DNA from: Pseudolabrys sp.
GTDB lineage: Bacteria > Pseudomonadota > Alphaproteobacteria > Rhizobiales > Xanthobacteraceae
Reading direction: 5' to 3'
Assembly (NCBI GenBank): GCA_022841665.1
Contig: JALHRB010000005.1
Span: forward strand, 1 to 64,000
DNA: 64,000 nucleotides
Within the stretch, counting starts at the first letter, position 1. Each line of letters starts with the position of its first letter. The notes under the pieces were generated by a model. That model ran no database searches. It saw nothing but the letters and a program-made list of their open reading frames with translations, and was not told where the DNA came from. A program made the position numbers and the translations under genes. Shown one piece after another: positions 51,820-61,508 of this stretch.

Positions 51820-52647
51820 TCAGCCGCGCTTGTAGGGCGGCTTGTCGAGCCCGGCCGGCGAGAAGGTGAACACCTCGACGCCGATTTCGGTCACCGCCAC
51901 GGTGTGCTCGAACTGGGCCGACAGCGAACGGTCGCGGGTGACGGCGGTCCAGCCGTCGGACAGTACCTTCACGTGCGGGCGGCCGAGATTGATCATCGGC
52001 TCGACCGTGAAGAACATGCCGGGCTTGAGCACGATGCCTTCGCCGGGCCGGCCCACGTGCACGATGTTGGGCTCGTCGTGGAACAGCCGGCCGAGGCCGT
52101 GGCCGCAGAAATCGCGCACCACGCTCATGTGCTGGGCTTCCACATAGGTCTGGATGGCGTGGCCGATGTCGCCGGTGGTGGCGCCCGGCTTGATCACGTT
52201 GATGCCGCGCATCATGGCTTCGTGCGTCACCTCGACCAGCCGCTCGGCCCGGCGCGGGACCTCGCCGATCTGATACATGCGGCTGGAATCGCCGTGCCAG
52301 CCGTTGAGGATCAGCGTCACGTCGATATTGACGATGTCGCCGTCCTTGAGCGGCTTGTCGCCGGGAATGCCGTGGCAAACCACATGGTTGAGCGAGGTGC
52401 AGGTCGACTTCTTGTAGCCGCGGTACATCATGGTCGCCGGCAGGGCGCCGTGATCCATGGCGTAGTCGTAGACGAGCTTGTCGATGCGCTCGGTCGGCAC
52501 GCCCGGGCCGACGTGCTCGGTCAGCATGTCGAGGCAGCGCGCGGTCAGCTGCCCGGCCTTGCGCATGCCCTCGAAGGCGGCGGAGCCGTGAATCTTGATC
52601 TGGCCGGTTTTCCGGAGGGGGGCGACTGCGGCGTCGACGTAGGTCAT
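51820..52647 (-). CDS. map: Type I methionyl aminopeptidase
   Basis: NHVVCHGIPGDKPLKDGDIVNIDVTLILNGWHGDSSRM; CGHGLGRLFHDEP. Confidence 0.97.
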   Translation of the reverse strand: MTYVDAAVAPLRKTGQIKIHGSAAFEGMRKAGQLTARCLDMLTEHVGPGVPTERIDKLVYDYAMDHGALPATMMYRGYKKSTCTSLNHVVCHGIPGDKPLKDGDIVNIDVTLILNGWHGDSSRMYQIGEVPRRAERLVEVTHEAMMRGINVIKPGATTGDIGHAIQTYVEAQHMSVVRDFCGHGLGRLFHDEPNIVHVGRPGEGIVLKPGMFFTVEPMINLGRPHVKVLSDGWTAVTRDRSLSAQFEHTVAVTEIGVEVFTFSPAGLDKPPYKRG

Positions 52648-52689
52648 GGCCCCAATTTAGGGATTGGGGGAGGCAGCGGCAAGTTAACT

Positions 52690-52827
52690 GTCATCACCGG
52701 GCCGGCGCGCAGCGCCGTGACCCGGTGATCTCGCTCAGGAAGGCACTGCGTCCCTAAGCGAGATGGTCGGGTCAAGTGTCACAGCCGGGCCGGCCGAAGG
52801 CCGGACCCGGTTGCCCGGCCATGACAA
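52690..52827. repeat. Palindromic intergenic repeat, family 4 (compound)
   Basis: TGTCATCACCGGGCCGGCGCGCAGCGCCGTGACCCGGTGATC...GCCGGGCCGGCCGAAGGCCGGACCCGG..CCCGGCCATGACA. Confidence 0.8.
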
Positions 52828-52836
52828 TGTTTGGAA

Positions 52837-53814
52837 CTACCCGACCTTCCCGCCCAGCTCGTCCTCGATATGGGCGCGGATGATCTCGTCGAAGGTCTTT
52901 TCCACCCGGAAGCCCAGCGAAAGCGCGCGCTTCGGGTCGAAGCGGCGCGGCCAGCCGGCGACGATGCGCTCGACCAGCGCGTCAGGCGCCTTCCGGATCC
53001 GGGCGGCGACACGATCGCCGGCGACGCGCCGCAGCGCCTCGATCTGCTCCCCGACGGTGCAGCACACGCCCGGCATGGTCAGGTTGATGCGGTCCCCAAG
53101 TTGCTCGCGCGTGAGCCCGGCCGCATAGATGAGAAAGCCGACCGCGGAGCGCGGGCTGGCGTGCCAGTGCAGCACGCTCTCGGCCACCGGCAGCAGCGCC
53201 TCCTGGCCCGCGAGCGGCTCGCGAATGATGCCGGAGAAGAAGCCGGAAGCCGCCTTGTTCGGCTTGCCCGGCCGCACGACGATCGAGGGCAGGCGGATGC
53301 CGACGCCTTCCAGGAAGCCGCGCCGCGTGTAGTCGGCGAGCAGCAGCTCGACCATGGCCTTCTGCGTGCCATAGGAGGTGAGCGGCGTGAGATGGAAGTC
53401 GTCCGGAATGGCCTCGGGGAAGGGCGCGCCGAACACCGCCAGCGACGACGTGAAGATGACCTTCGGCGTGTAGCCTTCGGTCTTGCGGATCGCTTCCAGC
53501 AGCGCGCGGCTGCCGTCGAGATTGACGCGGTAGCCTTTTTCGAAGTCGGTTTCCGCTTCGCCCGAGACGACGCCGGCGAGGTGATAGATCACCTCCGGCC
53601 GCTCCGAGATGGCCTTTTCCGCGACGCCCAGGTCGGCGAGGTCAGCCGCGCGCGTCTTCACGTGGTCGGAAAAGCCGGCCGGCCGCACCGGCGCGACGAT
53701 GTCGATCAGCGTCAATTTCTCGACCGGCTGGCCGGCGAGCGCGCGGTCGATGACCAGCCGCTCGGTCAGCTTGCGGCCGATCATGCCCGCCGCGCCGGTG
53801 ATCAGGATGTGCAT
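52837..53814 (-). CDS. denD: NAD-dependent epimerase/dehydratase (D-erythronate dehydrogenase-like)
   Basis: MHILITGAAGMIGRKLTERL; YHLAGVVSGEAE; SYGTQKAMVELLLADY. Confidence 0.8.
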   Translation of the reverse strand: MHILITGAAGMIGRKLTERLVIDRALAGQPVEKLTLIDIVAPVRPAGFSDHVKTRAADLADLGVAEKAISERPEVIYHLAGVVSGEAETDFEKGYRVNLDGSRALLEAIRKTEGYTPKVIFTSSLAVFGAPFPEAIPDDFHLTPLTSYGTQKAMVELLLADYTRRGFLEGVGIRLPSIVVRPGKPNKAASGFFSGIIREPLAGQEALLPVAESVLHWHASPRSAVGFLIYAAGLTREQLGDRINLTMPGVCCTVGEQIEALRRVAGDRVAARIRKAPDALVERIVAGWPRRFDPKRALSLGFRVEKTFDEIIRAHIEDELGGKVG

Positions 53815-53832
53815 GCTGCGTCCTTACGTTTG

Positions 53833-53878
53833 CGCGTGATCTTATCCGAAAACCGGTGTCCACTTTTCGGGATCACGC
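53833..53878. repeat. Imperfect palindromic repeat GCGTGATCTTATCCGAAAACCGGTGTCCACTTTTCGGGATCACGC
   Basis: Inverted GCGTGATC...GATCACGC and CCGAAAA...TTTTCGG; I recall this as a common Rhizobiales intergenic repeat. Confidence 0.75.
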
Positions 53879-55117
53879 GCCCTTCTTTTCGTCCGCCGGC
53901 TCGAAGCGGTCGATCTTACGCAGATCGGGGAACATGGCCATCCAGGCGGCCGCGACCGCGAGCGAGCCGATGCCGCCGATCAGGACCGAAGCCACGGCGC
54001 CGAACCATTCGGCATTGGCGCCGGCGCGGAACTCGCCCAGCGTATTGGACGAGCTCACGAACAGCGAATTGATGGCGCCGACGCGGCCGCGCATGCCGTC
54101 CGGCGTCTCGATCTGCACCAGCGAGTAGCGGATGACGACGCTGACCGCGTCCGAGCCGCCGAGCACGGCCAGCGCGACGAGCGAGAGCGGGAACCAGGTC
54201 GATACCGCAAACACCGTCGTCGCCACGCCGAAAATGGCGACCACCAGGAACATCCAGGCGCCGACATAGCGCTCGATCGGGTGGTTCGACAGCAGCACCG
54301 ACATCGCCAGCGCACCCACCGCGGGCGCGGCGCGCAACAGGCCGAGCCCGGTTGGGCCGACGTCGAGGATGTCCTTGGCGTAGATCGGCAGCAGCGCGGT
54401 GGCGCCGCCGAGCAGCACGACAAACAGGTCGAGCGTGACGACGCCGAGCAGCCGCCGCCGCGTGCGGATGTATTCGAAGCCGGCCATGACGGACGCCAGC
54501 GTCGTCGGCTCGCGCAAGGCGGGCAGGCGCGTCACCCGCAACAGGCTCACGCAGACGATGGCGAGCGCGAATAGCGCCAGGCAGACGACGCTCACCGTCA
54601 CCGGGCTTACCGCATAGATCAGCCCGCCAAGCGCCGGTCCGGCGATGACGGCGGTCTGATTGGCGGAGGCCCAGGCCGCGATGGCGCGCGCGATCAGCGG
54701 CGCCGGCACGAGCGAGGGCACCAGCGCATGCGCGGTCGGCAGCTCGAAGGCGCGCGCGCAACCGATCAGGAAGACCGCGATAAACAGCAGGTTCCGGTCG
54801 AGCGTGCCGGTCGCCGTCGCAACGAGGAGCACCAGCGCGGCGACGGCGTAGATGCCTTGCGCGAAACGCACGATCAGCCGCCGGTCGTAGCGGTCCGCGG
54901 CGTGCCCGATCAGCAGGGTGAACACGACCGCCGGCACGAACTGGATGAGGCCGACGAGCCCCAGATCGAAGGCGCTGTTGGTCAGCTCGTAGAGCTGCCA
55001 GCCGATGGCGAGCCCAAGCATGTGAAAGCCCATGGTCGAGGCCACCCTGGACAGCCAGAAGAAGACGAAATCCCGTTGCCGCATGAGCCCGGCGGTCGCC
55101 GCGGACGCTTCGCTCAT
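53873..55117 (-). CDS. MFS transporter (EntS-like)
   Basis: FFWLSRVASTMGFHMLGLAIGWQLYELT; 12-TM-like. Confidence 0.92.
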   Translation of the reverse strand: MSEASAATAGLMRQRDFVFFWLSRVASTMGFHMLGLAIGWQLYELTNSAFDLGLVGLIQFVPAVVFTLLIGHAADRYDRRLIVRFAQGIYAVAALVLLVATATGTLDRNLLFIAVFLIGCARAFELPTAHALVPSLVPAPLIARAIAAWASANQTAVIAGPALGGLIYAVSPVTVSVVCLALFALAIVCVSLLRVTRLPALREPTTLASVMAGFEYIRTRRRLLGVVTLDLFVVLLGGATALLPIYAKDILDVGPTGLGLLRAAPAVGALAMSVLLSNHPIERYVGAWMFLVVAIFGVATTVFAVSTWFPLSLVALAVLGGSDAVSVVIRYSLVQIETPDGMRGRVGAINSLFVSSSNTLGEFRAGANAEWFGAVASVLIGGIGSLAVAAAWMAMFPDLRKIDRFEPADEKKGA

Positions 55118-55818
55118 GCGCCGGCACCGTTCATCGTGCTCAGGCTTGCAATCTGCCGCCCATCGGAAAAATTCTCCGGCGCCAGCCAGCGTTCGAAGTT
55201 CGCCTTGCGCAGGGGCCATTCGCCATCGAGCATGGAGAAGATCGCGGTGTCGCGGTTGCGGCCTTTGGCGACCATCTGCTGGCGCAGGATGCCTTCGTAG
55301 ACGAAGCCGTAGCGCAGCGCGGCGCGCCGCGACGCCGCGTTGAGCCAGTGGCATTTCCACTCGTAGCGCCGGTAGCTGAGTGTCTCGAAGGCATAGCGTG
55401 CCAGGAGATACTGCGCCTCGGTGCCGAGCGGCGTGCGCTGCAGCGCCGGCGCATAGACGATGTGGCCGACCTCGACGACGCGCATCGCCGGACGGATCTC
55501 CATCAGCGTTGCGATGCCGAGGCAGCGCTCGTCGGGCGCGACGATAGCGTAGGAGTAAGGGTCTTCGAGCGGCACCCGCGTCTTCACCCAAGCGGCAAAC
55601 TCCGCCGCGCCGGCGAAGGGCCCGTATTGCGACATGTAGGTCCACATCGCGTCGTGGCCTTGCACCGCCTCCCACAGCGAGGCGGCGTGCCGGGCGTCGA
55701 GCTTCTCGACGCGCCCATAGCGGCCTTGCAGCACGACCGGCTCCGGGCGTCTGGCTGGCGTGGCGTCGACCGGCGCGCCGATCGGCTGGCCGGTCTGCGG
55801 ATGGCGGTGCTCGCTCAC
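55114..55818 (-). CDS. GNAT family N-acetyltransferase (RimJ/RimL-like)
   Basis: GTG start; GRYGRVEKLDARHAASLW; TEAQYLLARYAFETLSYRRYEWKCHWLNAASRRAALRYGF. Confidence 0.9.
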   Translation of the reverse strand: MSEHRHPQTGQPIGAPVDATPARRPEPVVLQGRYGRVEKLDARHAASLWEAVQGHDAMWTYMSQYGPFAGAAEFAAWVKTRVPLEDPYSYAIVAPDERCLGIATLMEIRPAMRVVEVGHIVYAPALQRTPLGTEAQYLLARYAFETLSYRRYEWKCHWLNAASRRAALRYGFVYEGILRQQMVAKGRNRDTAIFSMLDGEWPLRKANFERWLAPENFSDGRQIASLSTMNGAGA

Positions 55819-56663
55819 GGCTTCGACCGCTTGGCGCGGTCGTCGTGGAAAAAGGCGTTGAGCTCGGCGTTCGAAATGACGCCGGCGAAACTGTCGAACG
55901 TGCCGCGTTCCGCGATATCGCGCGCCGACCGGATGAAGGCGTGCATGGCGGCGCGCGCGAGCGTACCGCCGACACTGATGCGGCGCACGCCCATGGCCTC
56001 GATGTCCTTCACCGTGAAGCCGAGCGCGGCCGACATCAGCAGGTTCACCGGCTTGGGTGCCACCGCCTTCACCACGGCCTCGATCTGCTCGCGCGTCTTG
56101 ATGCCGGGGGCGTACAGGCAGTCGGCGCCGGCGTCTGCAAAGGCCTTGAGCCGCCGGATCGTCTCGTCGAGGTCCGGGCGGTTTCTGATGAAGCCTTCGC
56201 TGCGGGCGGTGAAGACCACGCCGCTGCCGGTCTTGTCGATGGCCGCGCGCGCCGCGCGCACGCGCGCCAGCGCCGTGTCGAAATCGTAGAGCGGGTTGGC
56301 GTCGTCGCCGGTGGCGTCTTCGATCGACAATCCGGCGACGCCGGTTTCCACGCACAGACGCACGTTCTCGGCCACGCCGTCCGCGTCGGCGGCATAGCCG
56401 GCCTCGAAGTCGGCGTTCAGCGGCACGTCGGTCGCCGCGGCGAGCTCGCGGCAGTGCGCCAGCACCATGTCCCGGCTCACGTCGCCGTCGGAATAGCCCT
56501 GGGCATGGGCGTAACCGGACGAGGTCGTCGCCAGCGCCTTGAAGCCGAGGCCCTGGAGATAGCGCGCGCTTCCGACATTCCACGGATTGGGAATGACGAA
56601 GCAGCCGCGCTCGTGCAGGGCGCGAAAGGCACTTCGCTTTTCAGCGGGCGAAATGGAAGCCAT
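55815..56663 (-). CDS. Isocitrate lyase/phosphoenolpyruvate mutase family protein
   Basis: VIPNPWNVGSARYLQGLGFKALATTSSGYAHAQG; PLNADFEAGYA. Confidence 0.93.
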   Translation of the reverse strand: MASISPAEKRSAFRALHERGCFVIPNPWNVGSARYLQGLGFKALATTSSGYAHAQGYSDGDVSRDMVLAHCRELAAATDVPLNADFEAGYAADADGVAENVRLCVETGVAGLSIEDATGDDANPLYDFDTALARVRAARAAIDKTGSGVVFTARSEGFIRNRPDLDETIRRLKAFADAGADCLYAPGIKTREQIEAVVKAVAPKPVNLLMSAALGFTVKDIEAMGVRRISVGGTLARAAMHAFIRSARDIAERGTFDSFAGVISNAELNAFFHDDRAKRSKP

Positions 56664-56723
56664 GGTCAATGATCCCGGCAAAGGAGAGGGCGCAAGCGTG
56701 CCACGATTGCGCTCGGCAGGACA

Positions 56724-57887
56724 ATGCCATTAGGTGATGCAATCATCAGTGCGGTTCATGCGTTTGTGCATCGGTGCCCTGCGCTTGAGTTCGCGGGCCG
56801 CACATTGAGGGAGGATGCCTTGGACTGTGTCGATTTCGATGCGCTCGAGGAAGCGGCGCGTGCGAAGATGCCGCCGGCGTCGTTCGCGTTCTGTGCCGCC
56901 GGCGCCGACGACGAGATCAGCGTGGCCGAGAGCATCGCGGCCTGGCGCGCGCTGCGGCTGCGCCCGCGCGTGCTGCGCGACGTCACCGCGATCGACACCA
57001 GCGTCACGTTGTTGGGAGACGCCAATCCCTCGCCGATCCTGGTCGCGCCAACCGGGCGCCACAAGTTGTTCCATCCGGAAGGCGAGGCGGCGACCGCGCG
57101 CGGCGCCGCGGCCGCCGGTGTGCCTTACGTGATGGCGAGCTATTCTAACGTGCCGATCGAGAACGTGGCGGCCGAGCGCAAAAAGGCGCCGCAATGGTTT
57201 CAGCTCTACTACTGGCCGGAGCACAAGGAGGTTGAAGCGTTGATCGACCGGCTGGCCGCCGCCGGCTTCAGCGCGCTGGTGCTAACCGTCGATGCGCCGG
57301 TGTCGGGCTGGAGCCCGCGCGCTGCGCGCGAGCAGCACGAACCGTCACCCGAAATCCGCAACATCAACATGCCCGGTCAGCCGATGGCGCGCACGGCCTA
57401 TCATCCGGATTTCGCCGGCAGAGTGGTGCATCCGGCGACCTGGCGCGAGCTGGAGTGGCTGGTCAAGCGCTCGCCGATGCCGGTGCTGGTCAAGGGCGTG
57501 CTGCGTGCGGACGACGCTGCGCAGTGCGCCGAATGCGGCGCCCGCGCCGTCATCGTCTCCAACCACGGCGGCCGCCATCTCGACACGACGGTCACCACCG
57601 CCGCGGCGCTTCCCGAGATCGCCGCCGCGCTCGCGGGCAAGGCCGAGGTCTATGTCGACGGCGGCATTCGCCGCGGCACCGATATCCTCAAGGCGCTGGC
57701 GCTTGGCGCGCGTGCAGTCCTGATCGGCCGCCCGGTGATCTGGGGTCTCACCGTGGATGGCGCCGCCGGCGTCACCGCCGTGCTCGAACATCTGCGCATC
57801 GAGCTCGTCCGCGCCATGCAGCTTACCGGCACCGCCAGCCTGGCGGAGGCGACCTTTGACCTGCTGGCGCCGCAACAGCGCGTGTAA
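56724..57887 (+). CDS. FMN-dependent alpha-hydroxy-acid oxidizing protein (start uncertain)
   Basis: VIVSNHGGRHLDTTVTTAAALPEIA; YVDGGIRRGTDILKALALGARAVLIGRP. Confidence 0.9.
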   Translation: MPLGDAIISAVHAFVHRCPALEFAGRTLREDALDCVDFDALEEAARAKMPPASFAFCAAGADDEISVAESIAAWRALRLRPRVLRDVTAIDTSVTLLGDANPSPILVAPTGRHKLFHPEGEAATARGAAAAGVPYVMASYSNVPIENVAAERKKAPQWFQLYYWPEHKEVEALIDRLAAAGFSALVLTVDAPVSGWSPRAAREQHEPSPEIRNINMPGQPMARTAYHPDFAGRVVHPATWRELEWLVKRSPMPVLVKGVLRADDAAQCAECGARAVIVSNHGGRHLDTTVTTAAALPEIAAALAGKAEVYVDGGIRRGTDILKALALGARAVLIGRPVIWGLTVDGAAGVTAVLEHLRIELVRAMQLTGTASLAEATFDLLAPQQRV

Positions 57888-58005
57888 CCCGGTGCGCGTT
57901 CGATTATTCCGACACTGCAAATGTGATCGTGCGCCGCGCCGCCGCCCTTGCGCCGCCGTCGTGGTGCGCTACAGCAAGCGCCTTCGCCTCCCGAAAGGTG
58001 CCGCC

Positions 58006-58278
58006 ATGCCGTCCCTTCCGCTCAAGCTCCTCGCAGCCGCCGTCGGTATCGTCGTAGCCACCGCCGCGCAGGCCGACGCCGCGCCGCGCAAGGCGAAAAA
58101 GAAAGGCGTGGCCACCGCGACGGCCTCGACCGTCACCTCGCCGTCGCGCTACCGCAACGGGTCGCTCTACCGGGCGGGCCCGGTCTATAACGGCAACGAC
58201 TATATCGGCGACGACCCCGATCCCTTCATCCGCTATCAGCTCTTTCGCGACATGTCCCGTTACGGCGGCGACCCCTGA
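58006..58278 (+). CDS. Small exported hypothetical protein
   Basis: 90 aa; signal peptide LLAAAVGIVVATAAQADA. Confidence 0.65.
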   Translation: MPSLPLKLLAAAVGIVVATAAQADAAPRKAKKKGVATATASTVTSPSRYRNGSLYRAGPVYNGNDYIGDDPDPFIRYQLFRDMSRYGGDP

Positions 58279-58352
58279 CGGCGGGCCATCGCGGCCGATT
58301 TGATTTTCAGCATCCGATCGGGTGAACTGCGCCGCGAATAGGGGCGCGGATC

Positions 58353-58790
58353 GTGGTGTGGAATCTCCTCGTCGGCGGCGCGGCCGTCAGCCTCGTGAAT
58401 TTCGCCATTCACGGCGTGATGACCGCCGTGATCGTCGTCGCAACGCGCCACACCGCCCGCGTGACGAGCGAAAGCCGCATGTTCGTGCGGCTGGCAGCGC
58501 TGCTGACCATCACGATGGTAACCCTGATGTGCACCCACGTGATCGAAATAGCGGTGTGGGCATCCTACTACGCCGTATCGGGGTTAGTCGTGAAAGGTGC
58601 AGGATTGTTCGAGTTTGCTTTTGAAAACTACACCGCGCTCGGCTACGGCGACGCGCTACCGCCCGAAGAGGCCCGCCTGATCGGCCCGATCACCTCGCTC
58701 AACGGCGTGCTGCTGATCGGTTGGTCGGTGGCGATCATTTTCGAGGTCATGCGCATGGCCGAGCTTCAGTTCGGCCACCGGCGCTCCTAG
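58353..58790 (+). CDS. Small ion-channel (two-TM potassium channel-like) protein
   Basis: ENYTALGYGD selectivity-filter-like sequence between hydrophobic segments. Confidence 0.8.
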   Translation: MVWNLLVGGAAVSLVNFAIHGVMTAVIVVATRHTARVTSESRMFVRLAALLTITMVTLMCTHVIEIAVWASYYAVSGLVVKGAGLFEFAFENYTALGYGDALPPEEARLIGPITSLNGVLLIGWSVAIIFEVMRMAELQFGHRRS

Positions 58791-58855
58791 GGATCGCCCG
58801 ATTGACGCGGGCCGCCGCCGCCCGGCAAGATCGCCCAAAACCAGCGAGGAAACGC

Positions 58856-60037
58856 ATGCTCAAGACCATCGCGGCCTTCGACCGCATCGGCGAGGAAAAC
58901 GCTTTTGCCGTGCTCGCCCGCGCCAACGCGCTTATCGCGCAGGGCCGCGACGTCATCAACCTCGGCATCGGCCAGCCCGACTTCCGCACGCCCGAGTTCA
59001 TCGTCGAGGCCGCAATCAAGGCGCTGCGCGACGGCCACCACGGCTACACGCCGGCGAACGGCATCCCGCCGCTGCGCGAGGCCGTGGCCGCCGACCTGCA
59101 CAAGCGCTTCAAGGTCGAGGTTTCGCCCGACAGCGTGATGATCATGCCCGGCGGCAAGCCGACCATGTTCATGTCGATCCTGATGTTCGGCGAGCCGGGG
59201 GTCGAGATCATGTATCCGGATCCGGGCTTTCCCATCTATCGCTCGATGATCGAGTTCACCGGCGCGACGCCGGTGCCGGTGCCGATCCGCGAGGAGAACG
59301 GCTTCGCCTTCTCAGCCGAAGAGACGCTCGGCCTGATCACGCCGAAGACGCGGCTGTTGATTCTCAACTCGCCGGCCAATCCGACCGGTGGCGTCACCGG
59401 AAAGGCTGAAGTCGACAAGCTCGTCGCCGGCCTCGAGAAGTGGCCCAACGTCGCCCTCATGTCGGACGAGATCTACGACCACATGGTCTACGACGGCGAG
59501 ACGCATGTGTGCCTGCTGTCGTACCCGTCGATCCGCGACCGGCTGATCCTGCTCAACGGCTGGTCGAAGACCTATGCCATGACCGGCTGGCGGCTCGGCT
59601 ACGCGGTTTGGCCGGGCAAGCTCTACGACTACGCGCGCAAGCTCGCGGTCAATCTGCACTCCTGCGTGAACGCCTCCGCGCAATATGCCGGCTTGGCGGC
59701 ACTGAAAGGTCCGCAGGACGAGGTGCATAAGATGATCGCCGAGTTCGACAAGCGGCGCAAAGTCGTGGTCGAGGGCCTGAACAAATTGCCCGGCGTGTCC
59801 TGTGCCACGCCCAAAGGCGCCTTCTACGCCTTTCCCAACGTCAAGCGCACCGGCTGGAAGGCCAAGGCGCTCGCCTCCGCGCTGCTGGAAGATGCCGGCG
59901 TCGCCATTATCGGTGGGCCGGACTTCGGCATCCTCGGCGAAGGCTACGTGCGGCTGTCTTACGCCAACTCGACTGAGAACATCCTGAAGGCGCTCGGCCG
60001 TATGGGCGAGTTTTTGGCCTCAAGGAAAGCTGCGTAA
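58856..60037 (+). CDS. Class I/II pyridoxal phosphate-dependent aminotransferase
   Basis: VINLGIGQPDFRTPEFI; ILNSPANPTGGV; NGWSKTYAMTGWRLGY. Confidence 0.95.
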   Translation: MLKTIAAFDRIGEENAFAVLARANALIAQGRDVINLGIGQPDFRTPEFIVEAAIKALRDGHHGYTPANGIPPLREAVAADLHKRFKVEVSPDSVMIMPGGKPTMFMSILMFGEPGVEIMYPDPGFPIYRSMIEFTGATPVPVPIREENGFAFSAEETLGLITPKTRLLILNSPANPTGGVTGKAEVDKLVAGLEKWPNVALMSDEIYDHMVYDGETHVCLLSYPSIRDRLILLNGWSKTYAMTGWRLGYAVWPGKLYDYARKLAVNLHSCVNASAQYAGLAALKGPQDEVHKMIAEFDKRRKVVVEGLNKLPGVSCATPKGAFYAFPNVKRTGWKAKALASALLEDAGVAIIGGPDFGILGEGYVRLSYANSTENILKALGRMGEFLASRKAA

Positions 60038-60041
60038 GCTT

Positions 60042-61406
60042 CTAGGCCGGAAACGGCGAGCGTGGCGGCGGCGGCGCGTCATTGCCGCCGTCCTGGTCCT
60101 TTGGCGGTTCCGGCTCGTCCTCGCGCGCCATCTCGTAGATCACGCGCGCCGGTCCCGGCTTCGGGATTTTGACGCCTTGGTGCGCAAGCGTGTCCCACAG
60201 CGCCAGCAGCACATCGCTCTTGACATTGACGACGCCGGCGGCGGGGTCACGAATCCAGAACCATAGCTCGTATTCGATCGAGGTCGTGCCGAAGGCGGCG
60301 AGCATACACTGCGGCGCCGGCTTCTTCAGCACGCGCTCGATGCCGGTTGCCGCCTCCACCGCGGCATGGATCGCCTGGCGTGGGTCGCTGTCGTAGGTGG
60401 TGTTGAACTTGACGAACAGCCGCACCAGATCGCTCGAATAGGTCCAGTTCGCCACGCGCTGGGTGATGAAGTCTTCGTTCGGAATCAGGTATTCGCGGCC
60501 GTCGCGCGTGTCGACCGAGGTGTAGCGCGCGCCCATGTTGCCGACGCGGCCGAAATGGTCGCCGACCGAGATCACGTCGCCCGGCTTGATCGACTTGTCG
60601 GCGAGCAGGATGATGCCGCTCACCAGGTTGGACACGATCTTCTGCAGGCCGAGGCCGACGCCGACGCCGACCGCGCCTGTGAAGAAGGCCAGCGCCGACA
60701 GGTCGATGCCGACGGTCGACAGCACGATCACGATCGCGAAGGTGACGAGCACCAGCCGGACCAGCTTGCTCATCAGCACCTGAATCGACGGCGTCAAATC
60801 GGTCGAAGCCTGCAGCCGGCGGTCGAGGAAGTCGCCGGCCGCGCTGGCGAGCCACAAAGTCAGCATCAGCAGCACGCTGGTCTTGATCACCAAGAGGGGC
60901 GTGATGCGCAGGCCGCCGAACATGATGCCGACCGAGTTGAGCGCGGCCACCGTCGGCTCGAGCAGGTCGAGGATGCTGAGCGCCGCGATGCTCCAGGCCG
61001 AAATTGCCACCAACCGGTACACGAACTGATTGCGGATCAGCCCGGCCACCAGTGCGATCACGACCCAGGCTGTGGCGAGGCTGCCGGCGACGCCGAGCAG
61101 GTAGGAGGCGCTCGGCCAGGTGATCGACAGCATGATGCCGCGCAGAACGGCCAGTGCGAGCACGAATATGATAGTCGCCAGATTGGCAAGCAGCAGTCCG
61201 GCGAGCTTCTGCAGCAGCGGCGGCCAGCGCGTGCTCAGGGCGGCGACATCGACGCGACGGCGGAGCATGCGGGCGGCCGCCGTGCCGAGCACGGCGGCGA
61301 AGAAGATCATACCGAACTGCAACAGCAGACGGACCGAAGTCAGTTCCTGCCCGACCGCATGCAGGGCATCGGCGATCGTTGCGGTCAGTTGCTGGACGTC
61401 GTCCAT
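60042..61406 (-). CDS. Mechanosensitive ion channel (MscS family) protein
   Basis: GAVGVGVGLGLQKIVSNLVSGIILLADKSIKPGDVISVGDHFGRVGNMGARYTSV. Confidence 0.95.
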   Translation of the reverse strand: MDDVQQLTATIADALHAVGQELTSVRLLLQFGMIFFAAVLGTAAARMLRRRVDVAALSTRWPPLLQKLAGLLLANLATIIFVLALAVLRGIMLSITWPSASYLLGVAGSLATAWVVIALVAGLIRNQFVYRLVAISAWSIAALSILDLLEPTVAALNSVGIMFGGLRITPLLVIKTSVLLMLTLWLASAAGDFLDRRLQASTDLTPSIQVLMSKLVRLVLVTFAIVIVLSTVGIDLSALAFFTGAVGVGVGLGLQKIVSNLVSGIILLADKSIKPGDVISVGDHFGRVGNMGARYTSVDTRDGREYLIPNEDFITQRVANWTYSSDLVRLFVKFNTTYDSDPRQAIHAAVEAATGIERVLKKPAPQCMLAAFGTTSIEYELWFWIRDPAAGVVNVKSDVLLALWDTLAHQGVKIPKPGPARVIYEMAREDEPEPPKDQDGGNDAPPPPRSPFPA

Positions 61407-61508
61407 GCGCGCGCTCCGGCCGAGCCCCCGTAGAAATCGCCACCGAACCGGATCAATATCAAATTCAGGCCGCCGCCGGGCATTCGGCACAGGTGGCTGC
61501 AAGGGGTT

